Assembly: GCF_950295315.1 (NCBI RefSeq) | Contig: NC_080176.1 | Span: 34,933,006-34,997,005 of the forward strand | From: Erinaceus europaeus | Taxonomy: Eukaryota; Chordata; Mammalia; Eulipotyphla; Erinaceidae | Reading direction: 5' to 3' | DNA: 64,000 nucleotides | Shown: positions 22,721-35,095 of the stretch, in pieces | Numbering within the stretch: the stretch's first letter is position 1 | Layout of the letters: each line of letters starts with the position of its first letter | Translations under genes and position numbers: made by a program | The notes under the pieces: model-generated | Database searches by the model: none | What the model was told of the DNA's origin: nothing | The model's input: the letters and a program-made list of their open reading frames with translations, nothing else

Positions 22721-23987
22721 CTGGGTATACAGAACCTTCTTACCCATCATGGGACTTCAGCTTTTACTCGGAATGAGATGGCGAGTCTGTGGAAGGTCTT
22801 GAGCTGAGTAGGGATGCTCTGACTCAAGTTTTAAAAGGTCCCTCCTCCACAGGCTGCTCTGTGGAGATAGACTCAAGAGGGGCTGGGCAAAGATGGGGGA
22901 CCCAGGTAGAAAACTTGTGGTAACCAAGTGAAGAGATAGTGGTGGTAGGGAGCAGGGAAGTAATGATGGAAGGGATGAGGAGTGGATAGGTTTTGACAAT
23001 AAATGGAGCGAGACGGTTTGTGGGCTGAGCTAGAGAGAAGTGTTGGGATGGTTTGGGCTGCCCTTGAGATGTGTCCCCTGAAAGGCATTGTGATAGTGAC
23101 TTCAGATCAAACTGGAACTAGACTGCACTGTAGAAGCTCCTACAGAGGCTTGAGAAGGAAAGGATGTGTGACAGATCTGCAAAATGTCTTTTGCTCCCAG
23201 TCAGTTCTTTTGAGGGGCTTGGGGTTAGGGGCTTTGAAGTGGTGATCTGAAGAGCATGCCTGGTGGGTATGAATCAAAGGAGTTTTAGCCTATATGATAG
23301 AGAATTCTATAAAGATAAGGCTTTTTCCTGTCCCCTTTTCTTCTTGAGAATATCTGGTCAAATCCAACCTGAAGAAAGAACATTTATCACGTACTTTCAT
23401 CACTCCGGAACCTTCAATTGTACCTGAATGGGGACAGGTCAGTTAATGGATTTTAGAGGTGAGCAGCCTGAGGGTGAGGGTGGGTACTGAGATATGCAAA
23501 GCTTGGCCCTAGTGGAGATACAGCTATCAGATCAGGATCTGAATCCTGGATTCCACATTCTAGTTCCTAGAGGAAGTAAGGGATGAAGAATGGGAGAACT
23601 TTTTGGGATAGTTACACAAGGACCTTTATCTACTTTAGGAGACCTAATCCAAGAGCCATTGAATACTCTAAAATCTAAAGATGAATACTCTAGAAACCAA
23701 GACAAAGGGTGGGGAAGGAAGGAAGTCATTTCCATGATCAAGGTAATTTGGAGATTGGGAAAATAATTCCTACTTGAATTTGCAGGAAGTGCTCTTCATT
23801 TGTCCTCACCCTCACTTTACCAAAGTGCTATCGAGTTTAATTTCTGATTTTCAAATTAAATTTGTTTCCTTGGGAACATAGGGAGACTTTCGTGACACTT
23901 CAGTGGAATAATCACAGATATTTGTATTGTCCCAAGATTAGAAATGTCTGAAGAAACCAATGGTCTGCAGTACAGAAATAGTAGCTT
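22721..23987. other. Unique sequence, no gene seen
   Basis: Short overlapping frames only. No repeat recognised. Confidence 0.4.
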
Positions 23988-26040
23988 GGGCAGGGAAGAC
24001 AGCATGATGGTTATGCAAAAGGATGTTATGCCTGAGGCTCTGAAGTCCCAGGTTTAGTCCCCAGCCTACCATAAACCAGAGCTGAGTATATATACCACAG
24101 CTTTCTCAGCCACTCATCTGTTGTTGGGCACCTGGGTTGCTTCCAGGTTTTAGCTATTATGAATTGTGCTGCTATGAACATAGGAGTACACACCTCTTTT
24201 TGGTTGGGTGTTATGGAGTCCTTGGGGTATAACCCCAGGAGGGGAATTACTGGATCATATGGAAGGCCCATGTCTAGCCTTGTGAGAGTTTTCCAGACTG
24301 CTCTCCACAGAGGCTGTACCAATTTACATTCCCACCAGCAATGTAAAAGGGTTCCTCTGTCCCCACATCCTCTCCAGCATTTGTTGCTGCTGTCATTTTT
24401 GATGTATGCCATTCTTATAGGAGTGAGGTGGTATCTTAGTGTTGTCTAAATTTGCATTTCTCTGACAATCAGTGACCTAGCAATGGAATACTATGCAGCT
24501 ATCAAGAACAATGAACCCACCTTCTCTGACCCATCTTGGACAGAGCTAGAAGGAATTATGTTAAGTGAGCTAAGTCAGAAAGATAAAGATGAGTATGGGA
24601 TGATCCCACTCATCAACAGAAGTTGACTAAGAAGATCTGAAAGGGAAACTAAAAGCAGGACCTGACCAAATTGTAAGTAGGGCACCAAAGTAAAAGCCCT
24701 GTGGTGAGGGGTAGACATGCAGCTTCCTGGGCCAGTGGGGGGTGGGAGTGGGTGGGAGGGATGGGTCACAGTCTTTTGGTGGTGGGAATGGTGTTTATGT
24801 ACACTCCTAGCAAAATGTAGACATATAAATCACTAGTTAATTAATATGAGAGGGGGAAAATCAATTGTATGTCTCAAAGTTTTTCAAAAGACAAACTGAA
24901 TCTTTTTAATATATAGGCTATGTATTTGATATGCAGACTCTCTCAAAAGCCTAGACCAAGTAGATAAGAAGCATCCAATAGCACAGCTATATACAAGATA
25001 CTGGGTACTGTACAGCAAACCCTAACAAAAGGACTTTTCAAAGTTAACCCAATTACCAAATAATGTGATGATAACATTAACTATCGATTGTCTTTTTGAA
25101 CCCTAAGACAGCAGGAACCTCACATCTCCACTATAGAGCCCCTACTTCCCCCAGTCCTGGAACCCTTGGATAGGGCCCACTTTCCCGTATGCGTCTCCCA
25201 ATCCAAACCAAATAATATTGCATCCGCCGATCACAACCTAACCAACGCAACGATTGCCACCTCAACATGCTTCACCTCAGACTGTGTCCAGAGACTTCAC
25301 GTGTAGAATGACAGCCCTTCAGCTTCATTACTCGGGTGAGACCTTTCCTTTTATAGTACACTCTAATTTCATCTCAGGTGGTTCATTTTCTAACAAAGTC
25401 CCAAAACCTAGATATACACCAGTTTCTGTGAGAGAGAGCTTATGTTCACACGTATCCATAAACTACTGCAAAATATATACCTGAAAGCAGAAGTACACTA
25501 GAGTATGCAGTGAGTACCTCCCTAACACTTCCTCTCCACTATTCCAAGCTTTGGGTCCATGATTGCTCAACAATTTGTTTGGCTTTGTATGTTAACTCTC
25601 TTTTCAATCACCAGGTTCCAGATGCCATCAGGATGCTAGCCAGGCTTCCCTGGATTGAAGACCCCACCAATGTGTCCTGGAGCTCAGCTTCCCCAGAGAC
25701 CCACCCTACTAGGGAAAGAGAGAGGTAGACTGGGAGTATGGACCGACCAGTCAATGCCCATGTTCAGCGGAGAGCAATTACAGAAGCCAGACCTTCTACC
25801 TTCTGCAACCCTCAATGACCCTGGGTCCATGCTCCCAGAGGGATAGAGAATGGGAAAGCTATCAGGGGAGGGGGTGGGATATGGAGATTGGGTGGTGGGA
25901 ATTGTGTGGAGTTGTACCCCTCCTACCCTATGGTTTTGTTAATTAATCCTTTCTTAAATAAAAAAATTAAAAAAAAAAAAACCAGAGCTGAGCAGTGCTC
26001 TAGTCTCTCTCTCTCCTTAAAATAAAACAAATTAACAACG
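23988..26040 (+). mobile_element. Type-B SINE split by an L1 insertion
   Basis: Head and B-box lie at 23988-24086 ('agcatgatggttatgc', 'caggtttagtcccc'). The end 'accagagctgagcagtgctct' resumes at 25981. The gap is filled by the L1 at 24087-25978. Confidence 0.9.
24087..25978 (+). mobile_element. 5'-truncated L1 with 5' inversion
   Basis: 24087-24478 is ORF2 3'-coding sequence on the minus strand ([22 protein letters not shown]). From about 24480 the sequence runs forward from a point just downstream in ORF2 (AMEYYAAIKNNEP-like) through a long 3' UTR to an A-tail at 25960. AAACCAGAGCTGAG flanks the whole unit at 24073-24086 and 25979-25992. The long 3' UTR marks a different, older subfamily than L1-a/b/c. 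Confidence 0.92.
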
Positions 26041-27245
26041 TCTTTAGAAATAATACTTGCTGGTTCCCAGGCTCTATAGGAAGCATCTATCACGTAAATT
26101 CAGGAGAGGGGTTCCATTTTATGAAGAAAAGAATAAATTCAGACCTGGAGAATCAGGTAGTTTGCCCAATCTTTTTTAGTCAGTAGTAGGCAGATCTGAG
26201 AATCTAATCTTCCTCCTGTCCTAATCTCTAATATCTGTCCTCCCATATCTAGGCCAGGCAGAGGACACACATAAGGGACCCTGGAGGACTTTCTGTGGGA
26301 GTAGGAGGGATTTCTTTCCTCTATGTTCTTAGACTGAACCACAAAAGACTGAAAGCCTGTTAAGCTTGATTTCAAATTCAATTGTTAGTTTTCTCAACGT
26401 TTGGCTCAGAAGGAAACACCTCCCTTCTTCCTTCTGAAAATAATTTAATTTTCACCTCATACTTTTTAAAGGATATCCTCTATTTACCTAATACTTTCCT
26501 GTTCTGTCTTTTCAACTGTGAATCTTGTATATTTTATATACAAAAGGGTGACTTTTCCTTCCTTGAATGACAAACACTTATCAGCATAAGCAACAAAGCT
26601 CATAAATATGTCACTCTGGGTTCAGTCTCAGACCTCTTTCCAATGATAATTCTCAACCGACATTGTTTCCCTCCTTTGCGTAACCCTGGAGACTGCACTT
26701 GTGCTCCAGAAGCACTTGTGGAGTTTGTTTTGGTCTCACTCCCCCCCAGCAAATATGAGATTAAGTGAATGTGTCTTACATACCGAAGTCATTTCAGCAG
26801 GAGCCCGCAGACAATATAAAACAAGGCCCGTGGAGCCAGTGCCTTCCGATTTCAATTAAATGTTTCCTGAAAGTCAGTGCCAATTGTAGATCTTGTAAGA
26901 ACATTTGAAAGCAGAAGCTTGAACTCACAGGGACCCCATTGCCTTAAAAACCTGTTTCCTGTTTGACAAGACTTAACTAGTAGAAGCAAAGTAGCATATT
27001 CAGCAACAAATGTCATTGTTGGTGGTTCAGATTTGCAAAGGTGGTAATTTCTTCTTCTGCATGCCTACCACACAGTCTCACCATGCTATCTCTCTAGATA
27101 AATCTCTCTGAATATGAAAACCCTATTCAAAAGTCCCCTGATAATAGCTCCAGGACTGTAGGAAACATTTGCTTATTTCTCTATCTGTACATCCTACCTT
27201 GTGCTATTTGTAAAGTTTGAAAAGCTCATTAAGTTTTGTATAAAG
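26041..27245. other. Unique sequence, no gene seen
   Basis: Unique-looking DNA. 26780-26950 is repeat-free and better balanced in base content than its surroundings, without a coding frame. Confidence 0.4.
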
Positions 27246-27525
27246 GTTGGGGAGGTGGTCCACCTGGTGGAATGCACATATTGCCATACATGAGAACCAG
27301 GGTTCAAGACCCCAGCCACCTCATGGGCATGCCTACAGGGGAGACATTTCACTAGCAATAGAGTGATGTTGTAGTGTCTCTCCTCTCTCTCATTCTCTCT
27401 CCTTCTGTCTCTCTCGTGCATGCTTACCTTCTATATAGCAGAAAAAAAAAAATAGCATCGAGAGTGGTGGAGTCATGCAGGCACTGAACACCAGCATAAC
27501 CCTGGTAGAAAGAAAAAGTTTTATA
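27246..27525 (+). mobile_element. Type-E SINE
   Basis: Head 'ggttggggaggtggtccacctggtggaatgcacata', B-box 'gggttcaagacc', CT-rich middle, then 'gcaggcactgaacaccagcataaccctggtag'. Confidence 0.75.
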
Positions 27526-28019
27526 TAGAGTGTTTTCGATCTTCAGGGTTCTTTCAAGGGTCCGCTTTGCTACTTGTGCCCTGAAGTTGCACAAGTTTCT
27601 AAAACACTTGTTGTCTCAGTTTCCCAATCCATAAAATTGGGTAGATGCCGGTAGGAATTGGATATCACAGATCTGAAATACCTTAAAGTTGGTCATGAGA
27701 AAAGACACCATAATAATGACAAAGCAGTAGTGTTATTAGAGTATCATTACTATTTAAAAACAAAACAAGACATTGTTAGGGCTGAAACCCAACATACTTT
27801 GTGATCTGGCCCTAGACTAGTCTGTCAACCTTTATTCCCAACCATAGCATGCTCTTTGAACTCCTTTACACACCTCTCTCTCTCTCTCTTTCTCTCTCCC
27901 TCTTCCTCTCCTTCTCCCTTTCCCTCTCCCTCTCGCTCTCTCCTCTATATGCTACACTTAGCCTTCCCTATGGAGGTCCTTCTACTTCCATGATGCCTTC
28001 CCAGATCAGACTGGTTTAA
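27526..28019. other. Unassigned, with a CT-rich run
   Basis: A (CT)n-rich low-complexity stretch occupies 27870-27950. No gene seen. Confidence 0.45.
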
Positions 28020-28039
28020 TGCAGAACATTAATATTGGA

Positions 28040-28190
28040 AAATAGATGCATTTAAAATCAGTGTGATTTAAGCAAATTATTACGTTTCTTTGAGTCTCCA
28101 TGCCCTCCTCTAAAATGAATTAACACCCTTTCCTGTGTCTTATGAAGGCTCTATGAAATAACCTGTGTAAGACACAGTCAAAGAATATGA
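28040..28190 (+). repeat. MIR-like ancient SINE relic
   Basis: 'gatttaagcaaattattacgtttctttgagtctcc', 'ctctaaaatgaattaacacc' and 'atgaaataacctgtgtaagacacag' follow the MIR order. Confidence 0.6.
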
Positions 28191-28334
28191 CAGAGCCCCC
28201 ACCTCCATTTCCTTTTGAATAAAATTTCTTCCTCCCTCTCTTGTGCTATGAATGGACTTTTAATTTTTCTTTTAATAGTCTCTGATTCTAGCTTATGTTG
28301 TCTTTCAAACTCACCTTTGCTGTGTACATGAAAA

Positions 28335-28795
28335 GTGGGCTTTTACATAAAGCACTGGACTCTCAAGCATGAGGTTATGAGTTCAATCCCCAACAGTACA
28401 TATACCAGAGTGATGCCTGTTTCTTTTTTTAAATTTTTTTTAAAAAATGTATATTTATTTATTTTCTCTTTTGTTGCCCTTGTTTTATTTATTGTTGTAG
28501 TTATTATTTTTATTGTTAATGATACTGTCGTTGGATAGGACAGAAAGAAATGGAGAGAGGAGGGGAAGACAGAGAGGAAGAGAGAAAGATAGACACCTGC
28601 AGACCTGCTTCACCACCTGTGAATTGACTCCCCTGCAGGTGGGGAGCCAGGGGCTCAAACCGGGATCCTTAAGCCAGTCCTTGCCACCTGCACTTAGCCC
28701 GCTGCACCACCACCTGACTCCTGTGATGTCTTTCCTCTTCACTTTCTCATAAATAAATAAATAAATAAATAATCAAACTTTAAAAAAAAAAGGAG
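28335..28795 (+). mobile_element. Type-D SINE split by a type-A SINE
   Basis: The type-D head and B-box ('taaagcactggactctcaag', 'gagttcaatcccc') lie at 28340-28427. Its end, 'cttcactttctcataaataaataaa', resumes at about 28722. Confidence 0.85.
28428..28721 (-). mobile_element. Type-A SINE nested in a type-D SINE
   Basis: Complete reverse copy with 'ttttgttgcccttg' and 'gcaccaccacctgactcc'. A 'gtgatgYctgttt'-like duplication flanks it, slightly diverged. Confidence 0.88.
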
Positions 28796-29002
28796 AAGGA
28801 GCAAAGGGAAAGAGGGGGAGAAGAGGAGAAGTGGGTTTGGGGTTGGGAAGGTATCACAATGGAGTTTCCTTCAATGCAGCAGGGACTGGCCTCAAACCTG
28901 GTCTCACATGCGGCAAAGCAGCACACTATGCACTCTCCTCTGCCTGGGTTTTAAATAATTTATGTATTTATTTATTGCTGCCTAGAAGGTGGTACTGTGG
29001 TG
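28796..29002. repeat. GA-rich decayed SINE
   Basis: AGGAGAAGGAG-type purine run, then 'ccttcaatgcagcagggactggcctcaaacctgg', a worn reverse SINE body. Confidence 0.45.
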
Positions 29003-29170
29003 GTCCGGGAGGTGGCGCAATGGATAAAGTGCTTGACTCTCAAGTGTGAGATCCTGAGTTCAAGCCCCGGCAGCACATGTACCAGAGTGATGTCTGGTTC
29101 TTTCACTCTCTCCTCCTATCTTTCTCATCAATCAATAAATAAAATCTTTAAAAATAAAAATTTTTTTTAA
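29003..29170 (+). mobile_element. Type-D SINE, well preserved
   Basis: Head 'ggtccgggaggtggcgcaat', B-box 'gagttcaagcccc', 'cagcacatgtaccagagtgatg' and an AATAAATAAAA tail. Confidence 0.93.
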
Positions 29171-29458
29171 AAAGTGGGCTTTTGGAAAGATAGGAAAATC
29201 TACTTTAATTTTGTATCTGCCATTGAGTTTACCTCAGTCCTAGTTTAGGAATGTTATCAGCTGGTTCTCCTGGACCTGCTTGTCTAGTGGGGTGGAACTG
29301 TGGTTAATACTGATGGCTCAGTTGTAAAGCAAAGGAAGCTAAGGAGTCAAATGAGTCAGAAATGAAGTCCAAGCATTCCAGCAGAATTCCTCCTGTAAAT
29401 ATACTTACAAATTGTCTTCTCTTTCTCTTCTCCTCCTCTTCCCCTTCCCCTGCCCCCT

Positions 29459-29592
29459 CCTTTTTTTTTTTTTTTTTTTTTTACCAGAGCACTGCTTGGC
29501 TCATGATTATGGTGGTGTGGGGAACTGAATTTAGAATGTTTGGTGTCTTGGGCATAGTCTTTTGAATAATCATTATGCTATCTGCCCAGTAC
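29459..29592 (-). mobile_element. Type-B SINE
   Basis: 24-T tail, 'accagagcactgcttggctcatg', 'gggaactgaatttag' and 'aataatcattatgctatctgcc'. Confidence 0.85.
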
Positions 29593-29612
29593 TTGAACTG
29601 TGTTCTATTTCT

Positions 29613-29659
29613 TTCCTTCCTTCCTTCCTTCCTTCCTTCCTTCCTTCCTTCCTTCCTTC
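29613..29659. repeat. (TTCC)n microsatellite
   Basis: About 11 tetranucleotide units. Confidence 0.95.
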
Positions 29660-29693
29660 TTACTATCTTTCCTACTTTCATTTTTATTAGAGA

Positions 29694-29979
29694 TTTTTTA
29701 ATATTTATTTTTTTATATTTATTTATGTATTTATTCCCTTTTGTTGCCCTTGTTGTTTTATTGTTGTAGTTATTGATGTCATCATTGTTGGATAGGACAG
29801 AGAGAAATGGAGAGAGGAAGGGAAGACAGAGAGGAGAGAGAAATATAGACACCTGCAGGCCTGCTTCATCACTTGTGAAGCTACTCCCCTGCAGGTGGGG
29901 AGCAGGGGTCTCGAACCAGGATCCTTACACCAGCTTGACACCACCTGTGCTTAACCCACTGTGCTACCTCCTGGCTCTC
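29694..29979 (-). mobile_element. Type-A SINE in the tail of an L1
   Basis: Reverse copy with TTTATTAGAGA at 29683-29693 and TTTATTAGTGA at 29980-29990 as target duplication. The target is the A-rich end of the old L1 to its right. Confidence 0.88.
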
Positions 29980-30625
29980 TTTATTAGTGATTTAATAATG
30001 ATTAACAAGTGTAAGATAACAGTGGTACATTTCCATATGGTTCCCACCAACATAGTTCCATGTCCCATCCCCTCCACTGTAAGTATCCTTATTCTTTATC
30101 TTTCTGAGAGTATAGATCAAAATTCTTTTGTGGGTGCAGAAGGTAGAAGGTCTGGCTTCTGTGTTTGCTTCTCTGCTGGACATGGGCATTGACTGGTTGA
30201 TCTATATCCTCAGCCTATTTCTATCTTTCCCTAGTGGGGTGAGGTTCCAGGATACATCAGTGTGGTCATCTGCCCAGAGAAGTCAGGATAGCATCATGGT
30301 AGCATCTGCAACTTGGTGGCTGAAAGGCAGTAAGATATAATGTGGGAAGAATCTAGGAAGTCTATTTTAGGTATGTTCCAAGGAGCCAATGACTTTAGTA
30401 ATTTTTGCCTGAGCCTGATAGTTAGCAATCGGGTGCACTAAAAGTATTGTCTTGGAAGGTGGTGTCAGATTTGAGAATAGGTCTAGAAAGCTGGATTAAG
30501 GCAGAGAGTAGCTCTCAAGTATGAGGAAAGTATATAAATATCATTAACTGTAAAACCTATTAATCTGACCTAGGACCCATATATATTCATATTTACCAAA
30601 GGAGCCTGTGTAACTTTTTGCATGA
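29980..30625 (-). mobile_element. Old L1 3' UTR fragment
   Basis: Same family as 19324-20165 and 50938-51690: 'ttcccaccaacatagttcc', 'aaggtctggcttctg', 'ggtgcactaaaagtattgtct', 'aggagcctgtgtaac'. Non-coding, 5'-truncated. Confidence 0.82.
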
Positions 30626-31238
30626 TCATTATGCTATCTCTCATGTCCAAGAGAAAATTTTATCCAAAACAATCCCTAAAAGATATCAAAAGGTGTTCAC
30701 TGCATAGAAAATTTGATCCAGTATAGTAGTTATCAATCTTTAGAATGACTGTATTTCTCCCACTACAGTTTGTCTGAGATGTACTGAATGAATCTGGCAG
30801 CATTACTCACAACTCTGTGGTGTTTTTTTCCTAGCACTGGCCACTCCCAGCACTTTTTCAGGCAATGAGCTTTCCAGTATCCGGCCATCCAGGGCCAGCC
30901 CCATTCTCCCCAAACAAATGAAATCATCAGACAGTAGTATATACTGTCTCTGCAGAGATTCTTCTCTCTGTATATATATTTCATACTTTAAAGATGGGGA
31001 TGAGGAAGGAAGAACCTGTAGGTCTGAGGGAGAGATAATCCAAAACCTTTCATTGATCCCATAGTTTCCAAAAATGTTATTCTGTTGGTCAGACCTACTC
31101 CTATTCAGGCAAAATTCTAGGTCACAGAAGTGCCCAGTCCATGGCCCAGGCAGCTCTCACCTTAGTCCCTGAGTTCCTGCTCTTAATGTTCTCCTGTGGC
31201 CTCCTTATGGGCTTGAACTTGAAAGCAAGTATCCTTGA

Positions 31239-31278
<40 letters not shown>

Positions 31279-32034
31279 TTATTCACAAACAGACTCATCA
31301 CCCCTTGGTGGCTACTGCTCTCATCCAGTCTTCTTATGTTCCTCACATTTTTTCAAAGGCTTGAGTTTCTGCTCATTTGTATCTTCTTGCATAGACTTAT
31401 GAAGGAGGATATTCACATCAGAGGAGGTACTCCATTGGATTGTGACCTCTTCTGTGTAATCCACTTGTTTATTCTGAGAACTCAAGGCATTGGATCAGGG
31501 GTTATGGAGCTTCCATAACCCTGAAGTTTTGTCCCATAGTCTGATACCAGGGACTTGTCAATATAATGGTGGTAAGTAAATCTGATTCAAGCTTGATACT
31601 GTCTTCATACAGTGAAGAAGCTCTTTGGGGTGATGAGTGACCACTAGACTGGACATTGCCCCAAGTGTTGTTGTTGTGGCAAGAGTGAGTCACAGGCTGT
31701 CTGCTTCTTTCTATATCTGCTGTGTATGGAGGCATCTTATTTCTTCCCAAAATGAAGAGAAAGATGCAGAGTGTTCTGCACATTCATTTCATCTCTCCTC
31801 ACTTTGCCTTTTATCAACTGCCATCATCACCACCCTGAATTGTCTAAAGAAAAGAGAAGGAAAAGGGGGCAGGGGAAGTAGAAGTATGCCATTTCATCAG
31901 GGTTTGGGGGTTCTGAAGTATGTACAGAAAAATTTCAGAGAAACAATAAAGAGCAGAGAATAGGGTTTGTTGTGTTTTAGGTAGAGAATTGTTGTGAAAT
32001 GGGAATAACATGGATATTCATATTGGCAGACATA
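30626..32034. other. Unique sequence with a (TC)n tract
   Basis: Unique-looking DNA interrupted by a (TC)n microsatellite at 31243-31276. Overlapping short frames only; no supportable exon. Confidence 0.45.
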
Positions 32035-32150
32035 AAATTGAATCCTATTTTTTCTACCAAGAACTCCATGGCCTTGGCAAGTTGTCTGAGCTCTTTGTGC
32101 CTTCTGTTCTGCTCTATGAAGTGACAATTACAGTATTTTCTTCATAGATA
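32035..32150 (+). repeat. Possible MIR relic
   Basis: 'ccttggcaagttgtctgagctctttgtgcc' and 'ctatgaagtgacaattacag' follow the MIR core order. Confidence 0.5.
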
Positions 32151-32767
32151 TGTACAATTTTGTCTAGAAAGCACTGGGCATTTTTCTTTTTCTATTTCTG
32201 ATCCTATCAATCAACCAGTGCCTTTTGGAATGTGAAGAAGATAGTTGAGCAAGTACTCTTCTTCCCTTGGGTCTGCACTGCAATTTCTTGAGGCATAAAA
32301 GAACTTTATGGTTATCTGATAAATTTCTGCATTCAGTCTGGACCAAGGTAACTTGAGAAGGAGAGTTAATGGTTCTGTTGGTAGAGAGGGTTCCCAAAGA
32401 GCAGTTGGGAGGATCATGGACCAGGCAGGCCTAGTGGTGGAGACTTCCCTGTAGAATGGTAACAATCTTGTTTGGAGGTTTTAGCAGGTAGCATAGCTTC
32501 TCTTATTCCTGTGGGGAGACAGTCCCTATTTGGGGAATGTCATCCTCCTTGACTGAGGGTTTCACATGGAGCAGTAATGGAAGAAGAGTCACCTACCTAG
32601 TCAATCATACCAGCCCCAGGTTAGCTAAATTACCTCTAGCCATCAATGTGATGACAGATTTTCCAGTGAGAACACCCTCTTTTCCAACAGTGACTTTCTT
32701 GTTGATTCCTAACTGATGAGAACATGGTGAATAATTGCCTCAGAACCCAGAGACTAGAAACTCACAG
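32151..32767. other. Unassigned sequence
   Basis: No repeat family or gene recognised. Confidence 0.4.
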
Positions 32768-33269
32768 AGCCCAGCAGTATGTCCCGGCTTGGCTCTGGCT
32801 GCTGGCAGAGAAGCTGAATTGAGCCCAGAGCACTGAATCCTTGGGGTGTGGGAGTCTCTTTGCAAAAAACCACTGTGCTATCTCTCTCCCACCTTGCTTT
32901 ATCTCTTGGTCAGGAGTGAGTGATTAAGCTAAAAACCCTACTTAGAGGTAAAAAGCTTTCAGGCTCCCATAGTGAACAGGGAAGAGAAATAACAAAAGAG
33001 GCTCTAAAAACCACTGTGCTCCAGTTCAAGGACTGAGTAACATTGAAACAACTGCTAATTTCCACAACTGTGAACTCTTTAAGTACCTTACTTAGACACA
33101 AGTCAATCCATGCAAGAGTGATTAGTGTACTGAAACATATTGAGAGAAAGACCTCATATCACACTATATATAATTGTTAAACCAAGAAAAAACATTGGAG
33201 AAATGAACAAAGATCAATGTCCAGCTAAAAGCCCCCAAAAGTTAGAAGAACATAAGAATGAGGTCAGCT

Positions 33270-33423
33270 GTGGTCAGGGAGGTTGTGCAGTGATAAAGCT
33301 TTGGACTCTCAAGCATGAGGTCTTGAGTTTGATCCCTAGCAGCACATGTGTCAGAGTGATGCCTGGTTTTTTCTTTCTCCTCCTATCTTACTCATACATA
33401 AATAAAATCTTTAAAAAAAAAAA
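33270..33423 (+). mobile_element. Type-D SINE in the old L1 ORF1
   Basis: 'aggttgtgcagtgataaagctttggactctcaagc' head, 'gagtttgatccc' B-box and AATAAAATC tail. The flanks GAATGAGGTCA and GAATTAAGTCA look like a diverged target duplication. Confidence 0.85.
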
Positions 33424-34103
33424 GGAATTAAGTCAACATCCAACCACTAATTGAGACGTTAGTCACAGGAGTGAGTAAAGAGTTTGAAATAATAGTCATC
33501 AGAAATGCAGAAACAACAAATGAAATTCTGAAAGCTAATAATGAGCTGAAAGCTGAAATAGCTGAGCTAAGAGCACAACTAGCTGAACAAGCTAATACAG
33601 TATCAGAACAGGGTAGTAAAATAGATGAACTACAGAAAACAACAGAGAGGAGAGGGAATAGAATAAATGATGCAGAAAACAGAATTAGCAAGATTTAAGA
33701 TGAATTAGAGAAAACTAAGAAAGAAGTAAGAGATCTCAAAAAGAGATTAAGAGATATTGAAAACAACAACACAGACATATGGGCTGACTTCAAAAGAAAT
33801 AATATATGCATTATAGGCGTACCAGAGGAAGAAAGAGAGGGAAGGGAAGAAAGCACTCTACAGGACATAATAGCTGAGAACTTCTCTAATCTAGACAACA
33901 TAAAAGACAAAGAAGTTCAAGAAGCCCAGAGGGTCCCAAATAGAATTAACCCAGACTTAAAGACACCAAGACACATCATATTTAGAATTAAAGGGAATAA
34001 AGAAAAATAAAGGATTCTGAAGGCTATGAGAAAAAAAAGACTCACCTACAGATGAAAACCTATAAGATTAGCAACAGACTTCTCCACACAATCAATAATG
34101 GCC

Positions 34104-34940
34104 ACATGGACAGAATATTCACCACAGAAGAGATCCAAAAGGCCGAGAAACACATGAAAAAGTCTCTGATTGTCAGAGAAATGCAAATAAAGACAACAAT
34201 GAGATACCACTTCACTCCTGTGAGAATGTCATACATTAGAAAAGGTAACAGCAGCAAATGCTGAAGAGGTTGTGGGGTCAAAGGAACCCTCCTACACTGC
34301 TGGTGGGAATGTCAATTGGTCCAGCCTCTGTGGAGAACAGTCTGGAGAACTCTCAGAAGGCTAGAAATGGACCTACCCTATGATCCTGCAATTCCTCTCC
34401 TGGGGATATATCCTAAGGAACCCAACACACCCATCCAAAAAGATATGTGTATCCCTATGTTCATAGCAGCACAGTTTGTAATAGCCAAAACCTGGAAGCA
34501 ACCCAAGTGTCCAACAACAGATGAGTGGCTGAGCAAGTTGTGGTATATATACACAATGGAATACTACTCAGCTGTAAAAAAAAATGGTGACTTCACCATT
34601 TTCAGCCAATCTTGGGTGGACCTTGAAAAAATCATGTTGAGTGAAATAAGTCAGAAACAGAAGGATGAATATGGGATGATCTCACTCTCAGGCAGAAGTT
34701 GAAAAACAAGATCAGAAAAGAAAACACAAGTAGAAACTGAAATGGAATTGGCATATCACATCAAAGTAAAAGACTCTGGGGTGGATGGGTAGGGAGAATA
34801 CAGATCCAAGAAGAATGACAGAGGACCTGGTGGGGGTTGTATTGTTATATGGGAAACTGGGGAATGTTATGCATGTACAAACTATTGTATTTACTGTTGA
34901 ATGTAAAACATTAATTCCCCAGTAAAGAAATTTAAAAAAA
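34104..34940 (+). mobile_element. 5'-truncated L1 in the old L1 ORF1
   Basis: It encodes the last part of ORF2: [15 protein letters not shown], the Cys/His block (with C1130 lost to a stop at 34261) and a normal end, LSGRS, at 34702. It then has a complete 3' UTR and A-tail. The flanks 'cAATAATGGCC' and 'cactAATGGCC' are an imperfect target duplication. It belongs to the same subfamily as the copy at 52327 ([10 protein letters not shown], not [10 protein letters not shown]). Confidence 0.88.
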
Positions 34941-35095
34941 ACACTAATGGCCAGAAGAGAATGGCAAGATACCTATCGAGTGCTCAAGGAAAATGGCTTT
35001 CAACCAAGACTAGTGTATCCTGCTAGACTGTCATTCACACTAGATGGAGGCATTAAATCTTCTCAGAAAAGCAACAGTTAAAAAAATCAACTATC

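Noticed and set aside
25254..25846. Three overlapping frames suggesting a small gene, also seen at 48637-49389 and 60526-60906
   Set aside because: They lie in the long 3' UTR of an old L1 subfamily and recur wherever that UTR does.
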